Shown: one piece after another, positions 36,628-46,625 of the stretch | Layout: every line of letters starts with the position of its first letter | How positions within the stretch are numbered: position 1 is the stretch's first letter | From: CAZLYK01 sp964563495 | Lineage (GTDB): Bacteria > Acidobacteriota > Blastocatellia > RBC074 | NCBI GenBank assembly: GCA_964563495.1 | Contig: CAZLYK010000007.1 | Span: 1-64,000 of the forward strand | Direction: 5' to 3' | Length of the DNA: 64,000 bases | The notes under the pieces: generated by a model | Told to the model about the DNA's origin: nothing | The model's input: the letters and a program-made list of their open reading frames with translations, nothing else | Database searches by the model: none | Made by a program: the position numbers and the translations under genes

Positions 36628-39600
36628 ATGATCAAGACCAAACCGACCAGACAGAAACCAACGAAACAGGCGAAAAGAGGCCTCTTTTCGCCTGTTTCGT
36701 TGGTTTTGGCCTGTCTCCTCGTCTCTCAGTCCCCACCCATATCAGCCCTCCCACAGAGAACGGCGGAATCCGAGGAATTGAAGGTGGGCAGGCCGATACT
36801 GCGAATATTGTCTGGAGGTGAAAAGCACACATATCGGGTGTTTCTGGAAACCGGTCAATATCTGCGCGTGGTGGCGGACCAGCGGGGCATCGATATCGAG
36901 TTGCGTATCTTCGGGCCTCAGGGACAAAAACTGGTTGAGATGGACAGTCCGAACAATACACAAGGACCGGAGAGCGCTGCGGTGATTACGGAGCAGGCCG
37001 GAGATCATCGCATCGAAATAGTCTGCCTGGCAAAAGGAGCGCCGAAAGGACAGTACCAAGTCAGGATAGAGGCGAGCCGGGCGCCGACTGAGCAGGATCG
37101 ACAGTGGATATTGGCGCAGAGCGCATACACGGAAGGGCAACAACTGCTCACGCAGGGCACGGCCGAATCCCGGCGAAAATCTATCGATAAATACCAGGAA
37201 GCGCTCGTCAACTGGCGGGCGGCGGGAGATCAGGTCATGGAAGCACATGCCCTCCTCTGCCTGGGGGCCTCGTGGCGCGGATTGGGTCAACTGCAAAAAT
37301 CGCTCGACTGCTACGGTCAGGCTCTTGAACTACAACGGATCGGAGAAGGGCGACGCGAGGAAGCCTACACCTTATTCACCATCGGGGTTGTTTACAGTGA
37401 TTTGGGTGAACCGCAAAAATCGCTTGATTACTATGGCCGGGCGCTCTCACAGCAGCGGGCGATGGCGGATATAGACGCCGAGGCCCAGACGCTCGGGAGC
37501 ATGGGCGTGGCTTACTTTTCGTTGGGGGATATCCACAAGGCGTTGGATTATCAGAGCGATGCCCTCACGGTCTGGCAAAAGATCAATTCCCGCCCACAGG
37601 AAGCCCTGACGCTCCATAACATCGGGAGGGTTTATGAAGTTATCGGCGAGTTTCAAAAGGCCCTGGAGCGATACCTGCAAGCGCTTGACTTAAACCGAGC
37701 GTTACGGGATCGCAAGGGTGAGGCGGAAGAACTCAACAGCATCGGCCATGTCAACCTCCTCCTGGGCGAATGGACAAAGGCCCTGAATTATTACAACCAG
37801 GCTCTCTCGATCTGGCGAGCGACGGGGGATCACCGCAGAGAAGCCATCACGCTCAGCAACATGGGGCGGGCCTATGCATCACTGGATGAGACGACAAAGG
37901 CATTGGAACGCTATCAAGCGGCGCTCAAGCTTCACCGCGAGGTGGGGAACCGCCTCGGTGAAGCCGTCACCATCGAGAAGATCGGCGAGCTATACGCGGC
38001 ATTGGCCGACCCAAGGAAAGCCCTCGAATCTTACGAACAGGCGCTGCAGCTTCGACGCGCGACGGGAGATCGAGGGGGAGAAGCAAGTTCACTGTCCAAT
38101 ATCGGCCTCCTTTACACGTCGCTCGGTGATTCAGAGAACGCCATGGGATATCTCAGCCGGTCTTTGAATCTTTTTCAGGCGGTTAGAGATCGTCGCGGCG
38201 AAGCCAAGGCGCTCTATGGCGTCGCCCGCGTGGAGCGTCTTCGCGGAAACCTGGTTGAATCCCGGCGACAGATCGATCAGGCGATCGCTCTCTCCGAAGC
38301 CGTGCGCGCCGACGCCGGCGGGCAACAATTGCGCGCATCCTATCTCGCTTCGGTTCGGCGCTACTACGAGTTCAACATCGATTTGCTCATGCAACTGCAT
38401 CAAGCCAGACCGGCCGAAGGTTTCGATGCGATTGCCTTACAAGCCAGCGAGCGTGCCCGCGCCCGTGGTCTGATCGAGATGCTCGCTGAAGCCGGCGGAA
38501 ACATTCGTCAAGGCGTGGATGCAACGCTGCTTGAACGCGAGAGTAACCTGGTCCAACAGCTCAACGCCAAAGCGCAGCGTCTCACCCAGCGCAATCTGCC
38601 GGAACAGCTTGCCGCGTTAAAACAGGAGATCACTCTGCTCGAGACCGAATACGAACAAACGCAGGCCGCGATCCGAAAAACCAGCCCGCGTTACGCGGCA
38701 ATCACCCAACCCCAGCCGTTGAGCCTCGGTCAAATTCAGCAACAATTGGATAGCGAGACATTGCTGCTCGAATACTCACTCGGCGCCGAGCGCAGTTTTC
38801 TCTGGGCGATCACAAACGATTCTCTCGCCACCTATGAATTGCCCGGAGAAGAGCAGATCAAGCAATCGGCAACCCGGGTTTACAACTTTTTGACGGCGCG
38901 CAGCCTCGTCCGAAAAGGTGAGACATGGCAGCAGAGGCAGGCGCGGATCATTCAAGCCGAAGCGCAACTGCCGGCAGCCGCCGGGACGTTGAGCAAAATG
39001 GTGCTTGGCCCGGTCGTCGCGCATTTGGGCGATCGGCGCCTGGTGGTCGTTGCCGATGGTGCGTTGCAATACATTCCTTTTGCAATCTTGCCGAAGCCGG
39101 GTCACGACTCAGCGCCTCCCTTGATTGTCGATCACGAAATCATCGTGCTGCCGTCGGTCTCGGCGCTCGCCGTCCAACGTCGCGAACTGGCCGCCCGCCG
39201 CCCGGCGCCGAAGATGCTGGCGGTGATAGCCGATCCTGTCTTCAGTCGCAATGACGAGCGGGTCAGAGCCGGCAAATCTGCCCCCAGACTTAAAGTCCCG
39301 ACTGACCGGATCGCGACCGGGCGCAGGATTGAGCACGAGGAAGAAAAATCCGGGTTGACCATCGGGGGGTTCTCAATCCCCCGCTTGCCGTTCACTCGCC
39401 GGGAAGCGGATCGCATCCTGGCTTTTGCCCCGGGCGAAAATCTGAAAGCGTTGGGCTATCAGGCCAATCGAGCGATTGCGACCAGCGCCGAGCTGAGCCG
39501 CTATCGTTACCTGCACTTCGCCACCCACGGCCTGCTCGACAGCGAACGCCCCGGTCTCTCAGCGCTTGTCCTCTCCCTGGTTGACGAAGAGGGCAAGCCG

Positions 39601-39951
39601 CAGGACGGGTTCCTCCGTGCACACGAAATTTACAACCTCAACCTGCCCGCCGAGCTGGTGGTCTTGAGCGCGTGTCAGACGGGGTTGGGCAAAGAGATCA
39701 GGGGCGAAGGACTGGTCGGATTGACGCGAGGGTTTATGTACGCCGGGGCGGCGCGGGTGGTCGTCAGCTTGTGGAATGTCAACGACGAGGCGACGTCGGA
39801 ACTGATGGCCAATTTTTATCAGAAGATGCTCAGGCAGGGTCAGCGGCCGGCGGCGGCGATGCGTGCGGCGCAGGTTGAGATGTTGAAGGCGAAACAATGG
39901 CAGGCGCCTTACTATTGGGCTGCTTTTGTTTTACAGGGAGAATGGAGGTAG
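36628..39951 (+). CDS. Secreted TPR-CHAT caspase-like protease
   Basis: 1107 residues. The N terminus is basic and then hydrophobic (LFSPVSLVLACLLVSQSPPI), a Sec signal. Residues ~50-150 form a PPC-like beta domain (LETGQYLRVVADQRGIDIEL). About ten TPR/Fis-TPR repeats follow (~155-560), each with A-E-A-L/SLGD-KAL-Y-QAL patterns, then a helical linker. The C-terminal CHAT domain (~770-1107) has the caspase-type dyad His967 in LHFATHGLLDS and Cys1016 in LSACQTGLGKE, and ends GGAARVVVSLWNVND-like. CHAT enzymes cleave specific partners recognised through the TPRs. Codons 10-27 lie in a 52-nt perfect palindrome, which may hinder translation of this start. Confidence 0.9.
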   Translation: MIKTKPTRQKPTKQAKRGLFSPVSLVLACLLVSQSPPISALPQRTAESEELKVGRPILRILSGGEKHTYRVFLETGQYLRVVADQRGIDIELRIFGPQGQKLVEMDSPNNTQGPESAAVITEQAGDHRIEIVCLAKGAPKGQYQVRIEASRAPTEQDRQWILAQSAYTEGQQLLTQGTAESRRKSIDKYQEALVNWRAAGDQVMEAHALLCLGASWRGLGQLQKSLDCYGQALELQRIGEGRREEAYTLFTIGVVYSDLGEPQKSLDYYGRALSQQRAMADIDAEAQTLGSMGVAYFSLGDIHKALDYQSDALTVWQKINSRPQEALTLHNIGRVYEVIGEFQKALERYLQALDLNRALRDRKGEAEELNSIGHVNLLLGEWTKALNYYNQALSIWRATGDHRREAITLSNMGRAYASLDETTKALERYQAALKLHREVGNRLGEAVTIEKIGELYAALADPRKALESYEQALQLRRATGDRGGEASSLSNIGLLYTSLGDSENAMGYLSRSLNLFQAVRDRRGEAKALYGVARVERLRGNLVESRRQIDQAIALSEAVRADAGGQQLRASYLASVRRYYEFNIDLLMQLHQARPAEGFDAIALQASERARARGLIEMLAEAGGNIRQGVDATLLERESNLVQQLNAKAQRLTQRNLPEQLAALKQEITLLETEYEQTQAAIRKTSPRYAAITQPQPLSLGQIQQQLDSETLLLEYSLGAERSFLWAITNDSLATYELPGEEQIKQSATRVYNFLTARSLVRKGETWQQRQARIIQAEAQLPAAAGTLSKMVLGPVVAHLGDRRLVVVADGALQYIPFAILPKPGHDSAPPLIVDHEIIVLPSVSALAVQRRELAARRPAPKMLAVIADPVFSRNDERVRAGKSAPRLKVPTDRIATGRRIEHEEEKSGLTIGGFSIPRLPFTRREADRILAFAPGENLKALGYQANRAIATSAELSRYRYLHFATHGLLDSERPGLSALVLSLVDEEGKPQDGFLRAHEIYNLNLPAELVVLSACQTGLGKEIRGEGLVGLTRGFMYAGAARVVVSLWNVNDEATSELMANFYQKMLRQGQRPAAAMRAAQVEMLKAKQWQAPYYWAAFVLQGEWR
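36655..36706. repeat. 52-nt perfect palindrome in the start region of the CHAT gene
   Basis: Left arm 36655-36680 (AAACCAACGAAACAGGCGAA then AAGAGG) and right arm 36681-36706 are exact reverse complements with no spacer. Weaker complementarity extends outward (CAGACAG / CTGTCT). It begins 27 nt after the ATG and encodes the signal-peptide region. Confidence 0.9.
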
Positions 39952-40077
39952 AATAAACTGCTTTTTAATAATCCCCCCAACGTGGCTCTTTTTGAGTTAC
40001 GCCATAGCCATGGCGAACTTTTTGGTCTTCCGCTACGGGAAGCGATCTCAATTTGAAACGAAGGAAGGGATAGGACG

Positions 40078-40317
40078 ATGAAATGGGAATACCGAACGGT
40101 GGATTGGGGTGAGATACGCAAAATCGGCTCGCGCATCACAGGAGAGGATTTCATCGACGCCAATGTCGATGCGGGATTGAACTCGCTAGGTCAGGAAGGG
40201 TGGGACTTGGTCAGCGTCTATGTTGACGGCTTTGCCATGCATCGCAGCAACAAAGGCGAAGAGTTGCTCGCCAGCAGCCGCTACGTCAAATACACCTTTA
40301 AGCGGCCGATCGGCTGA
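40078..40317 (+). CDS. DUF4177-like small protein
   Basis: 79 residues. It has the pattern of DUF4177 proteins: an opening MKWEYRTVDW, the central LNSLGQEGWDLVSVYVDG, and an ending VKYTFKRPI. There is no signal peptide. The function of the family is unknown. A GGAAGGGATAGG ribosome site precedes the ATG. It stands alone, 126 nt after the CHAT gene and converging with the next gene. Confidence 0.8.
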   Translation: MKWEYRTVDWGEIRKIGSRITGEDFIDANVDAGLNSLGQEGWDLVSVYVDGFAMHRSNKGEELLASSRYVKYTFKRPIG

Positions 40318-40359
40318 TAGACAAGGGGCGGGATTGGGAGCTAGGCCGGAGACGATTGC

Positions 40360-40647
40360 TCAATCCTGCTCCTTTTGATGGTTAATCATCTCCTTGATAT
40401 CGGCGAAGAGGATCTTAGTGATGGTGCCGTCAGCGCTGAGAATCTTGACCGCCGGCTTGCTGAATGGCTGGGTGCTTCGTAGATTATCGATCTTTCCACG
40501 AAACCTCTTCCCGTCATTGGTCACGATCTCGACGTCGTCGCTTTCGAGCATGCCCTGCAACTTCTCCATCATGGTAAAAAAGTCGTTCACTGCTTCAATG
40601 CCCTCCTCAATCTCAAAATTCCGTAAAATCCTCTTGACCCTGCTCAT
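40360..40647 (-). CDS. Small protein of unknown function
   Basis: 95 residues. The N-terminal half is helical (RILRNFEIEEGIEAVNDFFT), and the C-terminal half is beta-rich with VEIVTNDGKRFRGKIDNLRS and AVKILSADGTITKILFADIK. The second part has the rhythm of a small SH3/Sm-like or PilZ-like barrel, but I cannot assign it. No signal peptide. It follows the CPBP protease gene by 36 nt on the same strand and may share its transcript. Confidence 0.6.
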   Translation of the reverse strand: MSRVKRILRNFEIEEGIEAVNDFFTMMEKLQGMLESDDVEIVTNDGKRFRGKIDNLRSTQPFSKPAVKILSADGTITKILFADIKEMINHQKEQD

Positions 40648-40683
40648 GTCGTGACACTTTTCTAGGATTTCGCCGGCGGTATC

Positions 40684-41589
40684 TCAAGACAACCCCAGCC
40701 ATTGGCAGACATGTGTGAGCGATGCCGGCGCCGGGGTCTTATCCACAATTTTATCCGCATCGAACAACAACGCAACCGCCTGGACTCCATTGTAGACCAG
40801 ATGGGTCGCGACACACGGCAGCAACTTCCCGGTCACCGAGCGAACCAGTGTCAGGACGAGGCTGAGCGTCAGGATTGCCGTGATCGCGGCATAACTGCCC
40901 CAATATTGCGGGACGTGGACCAGCGCGAAAAGGAATGTCGCCACGGCGACTCCCGGGACCTTGCCCCAGATGCGCTCGACGCCGGAATAGAGGACGCCCC
41001 GATAGACCACCTCTTCAACGAGAGGTGCGGTCAGCACCGCCAGCGCCGCCACCAGGACGCGGACGGAAGTCCCCATCTTCAATAATTTTTCCAGATCGGT
41101 CTCTTTGTGAGGCAGGATCTTTTCGAGCAGCAGGGCGACTCCCATCATGAGAAAAGCCAGGGCGACGGCGTGAACCCATTTGAACTGGGGATGCCAGCTC
41201 CATCCGAGCGATTGCCAGAATGGTCTTTTTCCACGCCCCGTCACGATCAACCAGCAGACGAGCAGCGTCAGCAGATGAGCCGGAAAAGTTGAGACAATCG
41301 AAAGCACCACCACCAGCCAGTCGAGCTCGAAAGTCTTGGGAACCTGCCCCGTTTTACCGATCTTGATGAAGAGGTAGACGATGATTGCGAGCACCTGAAA
41401 ACCGAGGAGCAGGACCACGCTCAACACCCAGGCGAGCAATCCGGACCAGACTCCCCACCATTTCTCTTGCGGTGCCGGCGGTGGAGCAAAACTGTATGAA
41501 CAAAATGGGCAGGCTTGAGCGACCATCGCCTGATCGAGCGCGTTGCCGCAGTTCGGACAATAATGTGTGGTTGTCGAAATTGCGTCCAT
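40684..41589 (-). CDS. CPBP-family intramembrane metalloprotease with zinc ribbon
   Basis: 301 residues from the ATG at 41589 (GAGAGGTGG upstream). The N terminus has a zinc ribbon (HYCPNCGNALDQ ... ACPFCSYSF). Seven or so membrane helices follow. The CPBP/Abi active-site motifs are EEVVYRGVLYSGVERIWG (EExxxR) and TFLFALVHVPQYWG (FxxxH), and a third His lies in LPCVATHLVYNGVQA. Family members (Rce1-like) cut membrane substrates or act in bacteriocin immunity and signalling; the substrate here is unknown. Confidence 0.9.
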   Translation of the reverse strand: MDAISTTTHYCPNCGNALDQAMVAQACPFCSYSFAPPPAPQEKWWGVWSGLLAWVLSVVLLLGFQVLAIIVYLFIKIGKTGQVPKTFELDWLVVVLSIVSTFPAHLLTLLVCWLIVTGRGKRPFWQSLGWSWHPQFKWVHAVALAFLMMGVALLLEKILPHKETDLEKLLKMGTSVRVLVAALAVLTAPLVEEVVYRGVLYSGVERIWGKVPGVAVATFLFALVHVPQYWGSYAAITAILTLSLVLTLVRSVTGKLLPCVATHLVYNGVQAVALLFDADKIVDKTPAPASLTHVCQWLGLS

Positions 41590-41659
41590 GATCTGGCGAC
41601 CACCTCTCAGCTGATTCAATCACCTCGAAGAATGTCCGACCAGCTGCCGGCTGATCGGA

Positions 41660-41727
41660 GAGCGCGTGCCGCGCTCTTCATTGTTTCAGGGCGAAAAAGC
41701 CTGGGAATGCGGACGTCCCGCCCGCGT
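41660..41727. repeat. Family D palindromic repeat, diverged copy
   Basis: A GAGCGC-GTGCC-GCGCTC hairpin (41660-41676) is followed by GCCTGGGAATGCGGACGTCC and CGCCCGCG, ending near 41727. The second part resembles the outer arm of the nested element at 44321-44444 (CCTGGGTACGCGGGCGCCCC). It lies just past the stop of the TonB-like gene. Confidence 0.45.
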
Positions 41728-42665
41728 TCGAGGGCTAGAGCGGCCCCTGCTTGCTCAGAATAATCGTCTCGCGATAAGTTGCATAAGTCGGACGGCCGTT
41801 GAGCCTGGCAGGATTGAACCGGTATTGCCTGAAGGCTTCGATCGCCCTCGGATTGAGCGCCGGGTCGGGCGTATCGAGCACGCGGACATTGGTCACCTGC
41901 CCCTCGGGCGTGACTATTCCTTCGAGCGTGATCGAGCCTTTGACCTGAGCGCCGGGGGCGAACTTCAACGGGGCGCGATTGGTGATCGCCGGGATGATAA
42001 AAGTATCGCTTTCACCCAGCTCGACCTTTGAACCGAACTGATCGGTCGGGCGCGAAATTTCCGAAGGCTTGTTCTGCAGGCTCCTCGCGGTTTGCACCGC
42101 CGGGGTGATGGTCAGGAGAAGCGCGCTCTTTTCCGGTGTCCGTTCGACGCCGTTCGGGCCTTTAAATTCGCGCGAGCCGAACTCTCCCTGCCCACCGCGC
42201 AGCATGACCGTTTCATAACTGTTCGCCGTCACACTCTTGACCTCGAGCAGGACCTGGCCGTCAAAAGTCACGGTGATATCGAAGGTCACATCATTCCTGG
42301 TGATAATCCGCGGCAAAATCGTGAAGGTCAATTGCCGGTCGTTGACCGGCTGTGAATCGGTGAAGCCCTCGCCTTCGCGCAGCCCGATCGTCCGGACGTG
42401 GCGGACCTTCAACCCTTCAGCGCCGTAATTGCGCGTGATGTAATCAATCTCTTCTTCCGGGGTCGACGCGGTAATCTTGAGCGTATTGACTTTGGAGAAA
42501 TCTTTCGAGCGGGTATCATCGAATTGATAGATGGCGATTGTCATCCCCACGCCGTAATCGTTCTTTCGCAGCAACTGGGCCTGCGCGTAAGGCGCCGATG
42601 CGGCGACGATCATGGCGATAGCCGAAACAAACAATAAACCGCCCACCCCGCGTCGAAGCGAATGC

Positions 42666-43538
<873 letters not shown>

Positions 43539-43544
43539 ACTCGC

Positions 43545-44291
43545 TCATCTCTCTTTCCAGAGCCAGATTCCGCCCATCAGCCCAAGCTCGTTCGGAACGA
43601 CCTCGACATCCAGCGGTAGCTTGAAGCTGATGTATTCCGCGTTCCCCCCGCCCAGATAGAGCCGGTCGAAGTTCGTCATAATTCGCCACCATTTGATCGC
43701 TCTGACCAGGCGGCGGTTCCAGCGGCGTTTGCCGATCTCCAGGAAAGCACGGTTGCCGAGCTGTTCTTCAAAAGTTTGGTCATTACGAAAGGGGATATGA
43801 CCGAGTTCCAGGTGCGGCGCGAGGCGTCCATCCTCAAACAACCCGCTGCCGACACCAGTGCCGAGAGTGATCACCAGCTCTATGCCCTTCCCCCTGATCG
43901 CCGCAAGCCCCTGCATATCGGCGTCGTTGATCACTCTGACCGGCTTGTTGAATTGTTTCTCGAGAGCCTTCTCCAGATCGAATCCGGGCCACGATCTGCG
44001 GCATAGATTGACCGCACCCAGGACCTTGCCCTTACGAACGACTCCCGGAAATCCGACCGAAACCCGGTCGAAGACGGGCAATTGCGTGACCAATAGATTG
44101 AGCGCCGGCAGCAAGGCTTCAGGCGGGCAGGGCTTGGGCGTATTGATCCGCACCCGGTCGGCGATCATGCCGCCCCTTTCGTCGAGAATTGCAGCCTTCA
44201 ACCGTGATCCGCCAACGTCGATCGCTAATGTCTTCGGACCTCTGGCCCGGTATCCGCCTGATTTGACCGCTCTTTTCTTAACTGCCGGCAT
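43545..44291 (-). CDS. ROK-family sugar kinase, polyphosphate-glucokinase-like
   Basis: 248 residues from the ATG at 44291, with GAGGAGG 12-13 nt upstream. Motifs are the phosphate loop LAIDVGGSRLKAAILDERGG, the catalytic region VINDADMQGLAAIRGKGIEL, and LGTGVGSGLFEDGRLAPHLE followed by GHIPF. The size and the spacing of these motifs fit polyphosphate/ATP-dependent glucokinases. The usual zinc-finger cysteines of many ROK repressors are absent. It probably phosphorylates glucose at C6 in the cytosol. It is the first gene of the rsmI operon. Confidence 0.85.
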   Translation of the reverse strand: MPAVKKRAVKSGGYRARGPKTLAIDVGGSRLKAAILDERGGMIADRVRINTPKPCPPEALLPALNLLVTQLPVFDRVSVGFPGVVRKGKVLGAVNLCRRSWPGFDLEKALEKQFNKPVRVINDADMQGLAAIRGKGIELVITLGTGVGSGLFEDGRLAPHLELGHIPFRNDQTFEEQLGNRAFLEIGKRRWNRRLVRAIKWWRIMTNFDRLYLGGGNAEYISFKLPLDVEVVPNELGLMGGIWLWKER

Positions 44292-44320
44292 GGCGTACTC
44301 TACTTGCCTCCTCTGAAAAA

Positions 44321-44444
44321 CCTGGGTACGCGGGCGCCCCGCCCGCACAGGTTGATGATCAGTCTCTTCGCCGGAACATGCGGGCGGGGCGCCCGCATGG
44401 GTTGATGATCAGTTACATGCGGGCGAGACGCCCGCGTACCCAGG
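44321..44444. repeat. Family D nested palindrome with direct repeats
   Basis: Outer arms CCTGGGTACGCGGGCG (44321-44336) and CGCCCGCGTACCCAGG (44429-44444) pair perfectly over 16 bp. Inside is a further perfect palindrome, CATGCGGGC-GGGGC-GCCCGCATG (44377-44399), and two exact copies of GGTTGATGATCAGT (44350-44363 and 44400-44413). A third, degenerate copy follows the right arm. It occupies the space between divergent genes. Confidence 0.85.
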
Positions 44445-44514
44445 TTGGATTGATCATTCTGGAAATATAACTGAAGTCAATGACGATTGCGAAGGGATTA
44501 GCAAGGAGAAGGGG

Positions 44515-45723
44515 ATGCTCAGAAAGTTGTTTTTTACCGTGCTCGTGCTGACAGCCCTGGCGCAATCGGCGCAGCAGGCCCAAACACAGCAGCCATCGAC
44601 CAGACCGAATCCACCGGCTCAGGCCACTCAAGCCGCTCAGGCCGCCGATCACGCGGCTCCCTCTCGAACCATGGAGAGCTCGCTCACGGCCGGGCAGTTC
44701 GCTGAACTGATCGACAAATTCTCCGAGCCCAACGGCTACTTTGACACCGACAACCTCATCTCGAACGAGTCCTCTTATCTGCACGTCCTGGGTAAAATGC
44801 GCCAGATGAAGGTCACTGGCGGCGCGTATATCGGCGTCGGCCCCGATCAGAGCTTCTCTTATATCGCACAGATTCGGCCGAAGATCGCCTTTATCGTCGA
44901 TATTCGACGCGACAATTTACTCCAGCACCTGCTCTTCAAATCGCTCTTTGCGCTCTCGCGAAACCGAATCGAGTATCTTTGCCTGCTCTTCGGCAAACCC
45001 GCGCCGGCCGACTTGAAATCGTGGGAATCGAGCAGTGTCCTGGAGATAACCAGCTATCTCGATAAGGCCCCGGCAAAGAAAGAGCTCTTTGACGCCTCTT
45101 CAGCCCGAATCCAGGCCAGAGTTAAAAGCTTCGGCCTCAAGCTTGAAGAGTCGGAGCTGGCGACGATAACCCGCATTCACCAGGCCTTCTTCGACGCCGG
45201 TCTCGATCTGAAATTCACCAGCCGCAATCGACCGCCGCGTTACTATTACCCGAACTATCGCGATCTGCTGCTGGAGAAAGATCTGACCGGCAAGCACGGT
45301 AACTACCTGGCCAATGAGGACGATTTCCAATTCTTGAAAAACCTGGAAGAGCGCAACCAGGTCATCCCGCTGGTCGGCAATCTGGCGGGCAGTCAAACGA
45401 TCAAGAGTATCGCACAATACCTCAAGCAGCGTGGGGAGCGAGTCTCGGCGTTTTACACGTCGAATGTCGAGTTTTATCTCATGCGCGAGGATGATTTCGA
45501 TCGCTTTGCCGAGAATGTCGGCCGGCTGCCGCGCGATGAGCGTAGCCTGATCATCCGCAGTTATTTCAACGGCACCTGGGGATATCCGCACCCACAATCG
45601 GTCGTGGGATACTACAGCACCCAACTCCTGCAGACTTTCGAGAGCTTCGTCAGGGAATACGCGGCCGGCGGCTTACGATCATACACCGACATCGTCAGCA
45701 AGCACTCTCTTGAACTGCGTTGA
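44515..45723 (+). CDS. Exported protein, methyltransferase-like fold (LIC_10091 type, tentative)
   Basis: 402 residues with a Sec signal (MLRKLFFTVLVLTALAQSAQ) and a long Gln/Ala/Pro-rich linker to about residue 55. The conserved body starts at FAELIDKFSEPNGYFDTDNL. GGAYIGVGPDQSFSYIAQIR with KIAFIVDIRRDNLLQHLLFK looks like a Rossmann SAM-type core. A later section, FYTSNVEFYLMREDDFDRFA, is also conserved in the group I recall (Leptospira LIC_10091-like). A methyltransferase activity outside the cytoplasm would be strange, so the fold may serve another purpose. A GGAGAAGGGG ribosome site precedes the start. Confidence 0.65.
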   Translation: MLRKLFFTVLVLTALAQSAQQAQTQQPSTRPNPPAQATQAAQAADHAAPSRTMESSLTAGQFAELIDKFSEPNGYFDTDNLISNESSYLHVLGKMRQMKVTGGAYIGVGPDQSFSYIAQIRPKIAFIVDIRRDNLLQHLLFKSLFALSRNRIEYLCLLFGKPAPADLKSWESSSVLEITSYLDKAPAKKELFDASSARIQARVKSFGLKLEESELATITRIHQAFFDAGLDLKFTSRNRPPRYYYPNYRDLLLEKDLTGKHGNYLANEDDFQFLKNLEERNQVIPLVGNLAGSQTIKSIAQYLKQRGERVSAFYTSNVEFYLMREDDFDRFAENVGRLPRDERSLIIRSYFNGTWGYPHPQSVVGYYSTQLLQTFESFVREYAAGGLRSYTDIVSKHSLELR

Positions 45724-45738
45724 GTAATTCAGGTTGGA

Positions 45739-46179
45739 ATGCCCTGCCGGCTACTTGGAAAAAGTTCCAGCTTATCGCAGAATGAGCTCGTGAAGGTGAG
45801 GTCCTGGAAATCCAGATGCTATATCGCGGGGGGTTTCGTCTGCGTCGGGTTGGGGGTGTTGGGAATTCCCACCCCGCTCTTGCCGACGACTCCGTTTCTT
45901 CTGTTGGCGGCATTCTTATTTATGCGCGGCAGCGAGCGTTGGCATAACTGGCTGATGACGCACCGCACTCTCAGCCCTTATATCATCGCTTTTCGCAACA
46001 AACGCGGTCTGACGCGCGAGCAGAAATGGCGGATCGCCGGGCTGGTCACCCTGACCCTGCTGGTCACGGGAGCGTTTTCTCCGGTCTGGATCGGCAAACT
46101 CCTCGCCGTTTTCATCTGGCTTTCGAGCATGCTCTTCCTCTACTTCAGCCGTTCAGCCGGGAATCAGCATTCATTATGA
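45739..46179 (+). CDS. DUF454 (YbaN-like) membrane protein
   Basis: 146 residues with three to four membrane helices. The family signature is VGLGVLGIPTPLLPTTPFLL then LAAFLFMRGSERWHNWLM and a TLSPYIIAFRNKRGLT loop. The function of YbaN proteins is unknown. The ATG at 45739 has AGGTTGGA nearby. A GTG at 45790 would give a shorter N terminus and is the alternative. It lies 15 nt after the preceding gene. Confidence 0.85.
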   Translation: MPCRLLGKSSSLSQNELVKVRSWKSRCYIAGGFVCVGLGVLGIPTPLLPTTPFLLLAAFLFMRGSERWHNWLMTHRTLSPYIIAFRNKRGLTREQKWRIAGLVTLTLLVTGAFSPVWIGKLLAVFIWLSSMLFLYFSRSAGNQHSL

Positions 46180-46205
46180 AATTACAGCTACCTTGGAGAA
46201 TCCCT

Positions 46206-46625
46206 ATGAAGACCCTGATTTCATTGGCTCTGCTCTCCCTGTTTGTGATTGCCGGCGCGGCTCAGACCGCGAGCAAAGCCGAAAGCGGTTTTGTCTCGCT
46301 CTTCGACGGCAAGAGTCTCAAGGGCTGGAAACTGGTGGGTGGTCACGGCCCCGGTTATCTGATCAAAGACAACGTGCTCGTCTGCCCGCTTGACGGCGGA
46401 GGGAATCTGCTGACCGAAAAAGAATACTCCAATTTCATCTTTCGGTTCGAATTCAAAACCGAGCCGGGCGGCAACAACGGCGTCGGCATACGCACCCCGT
46501 TCGAGGGCGACGCGGCCTACCAGGGCATGGAGATTCAAATCCTCGATGACCAGCACGAGCGTTACAAAGGCAAGCTCAAATCGGAGCAGCATCACGGATC
46601 GATTTATGACGTGATCCCCTCAGTC
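46206..46625 (+). pseudogene. DUF1080 (3-keto-disaccharide hydrolase-like) gene, 3'-truncated
   Basis: From the ATG at 46206 (GGAG upstream) a Sec signal (MKTLISLALLSLFVIAGAAQ) leads into a clear DUF1080 jelly-roll: FVSLFDGKSLKGWKLVGGHG, NLLTEKEYSNFIFRFEFKTE, GGNNGVGIRTPFEGDAAYQG and MEIQILDDQHERYKG. The domain runs to GSIYDVIP at about residue 137 and then stops matching. The frame continues to 47000, but only as antisense of the lactonase gene. The last third of the domain is missing. The break falls at a TCCTGTCAATT sequence, the core of the family A repeat. It may be a true deletion or a repeat-driven misassembly. Confidence 0.8.

Noticed and set aside
36600..36821. 73-residue frame overlapping the CHAT gene start
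   Set aside because: It is out of frame with the TPR-CHAT protein, ends within it and has no domain. The apparent coupling to the Lys-rich peptide stop is coincidental.
44350..44413. Two exact 14-nt repeats 50 nt apart, resembling a minimal CRISPR array
   Set aside because: The repeats are too short, only two are exact, and the interval is a palindrome of the dispersed family. No cas genes are present.
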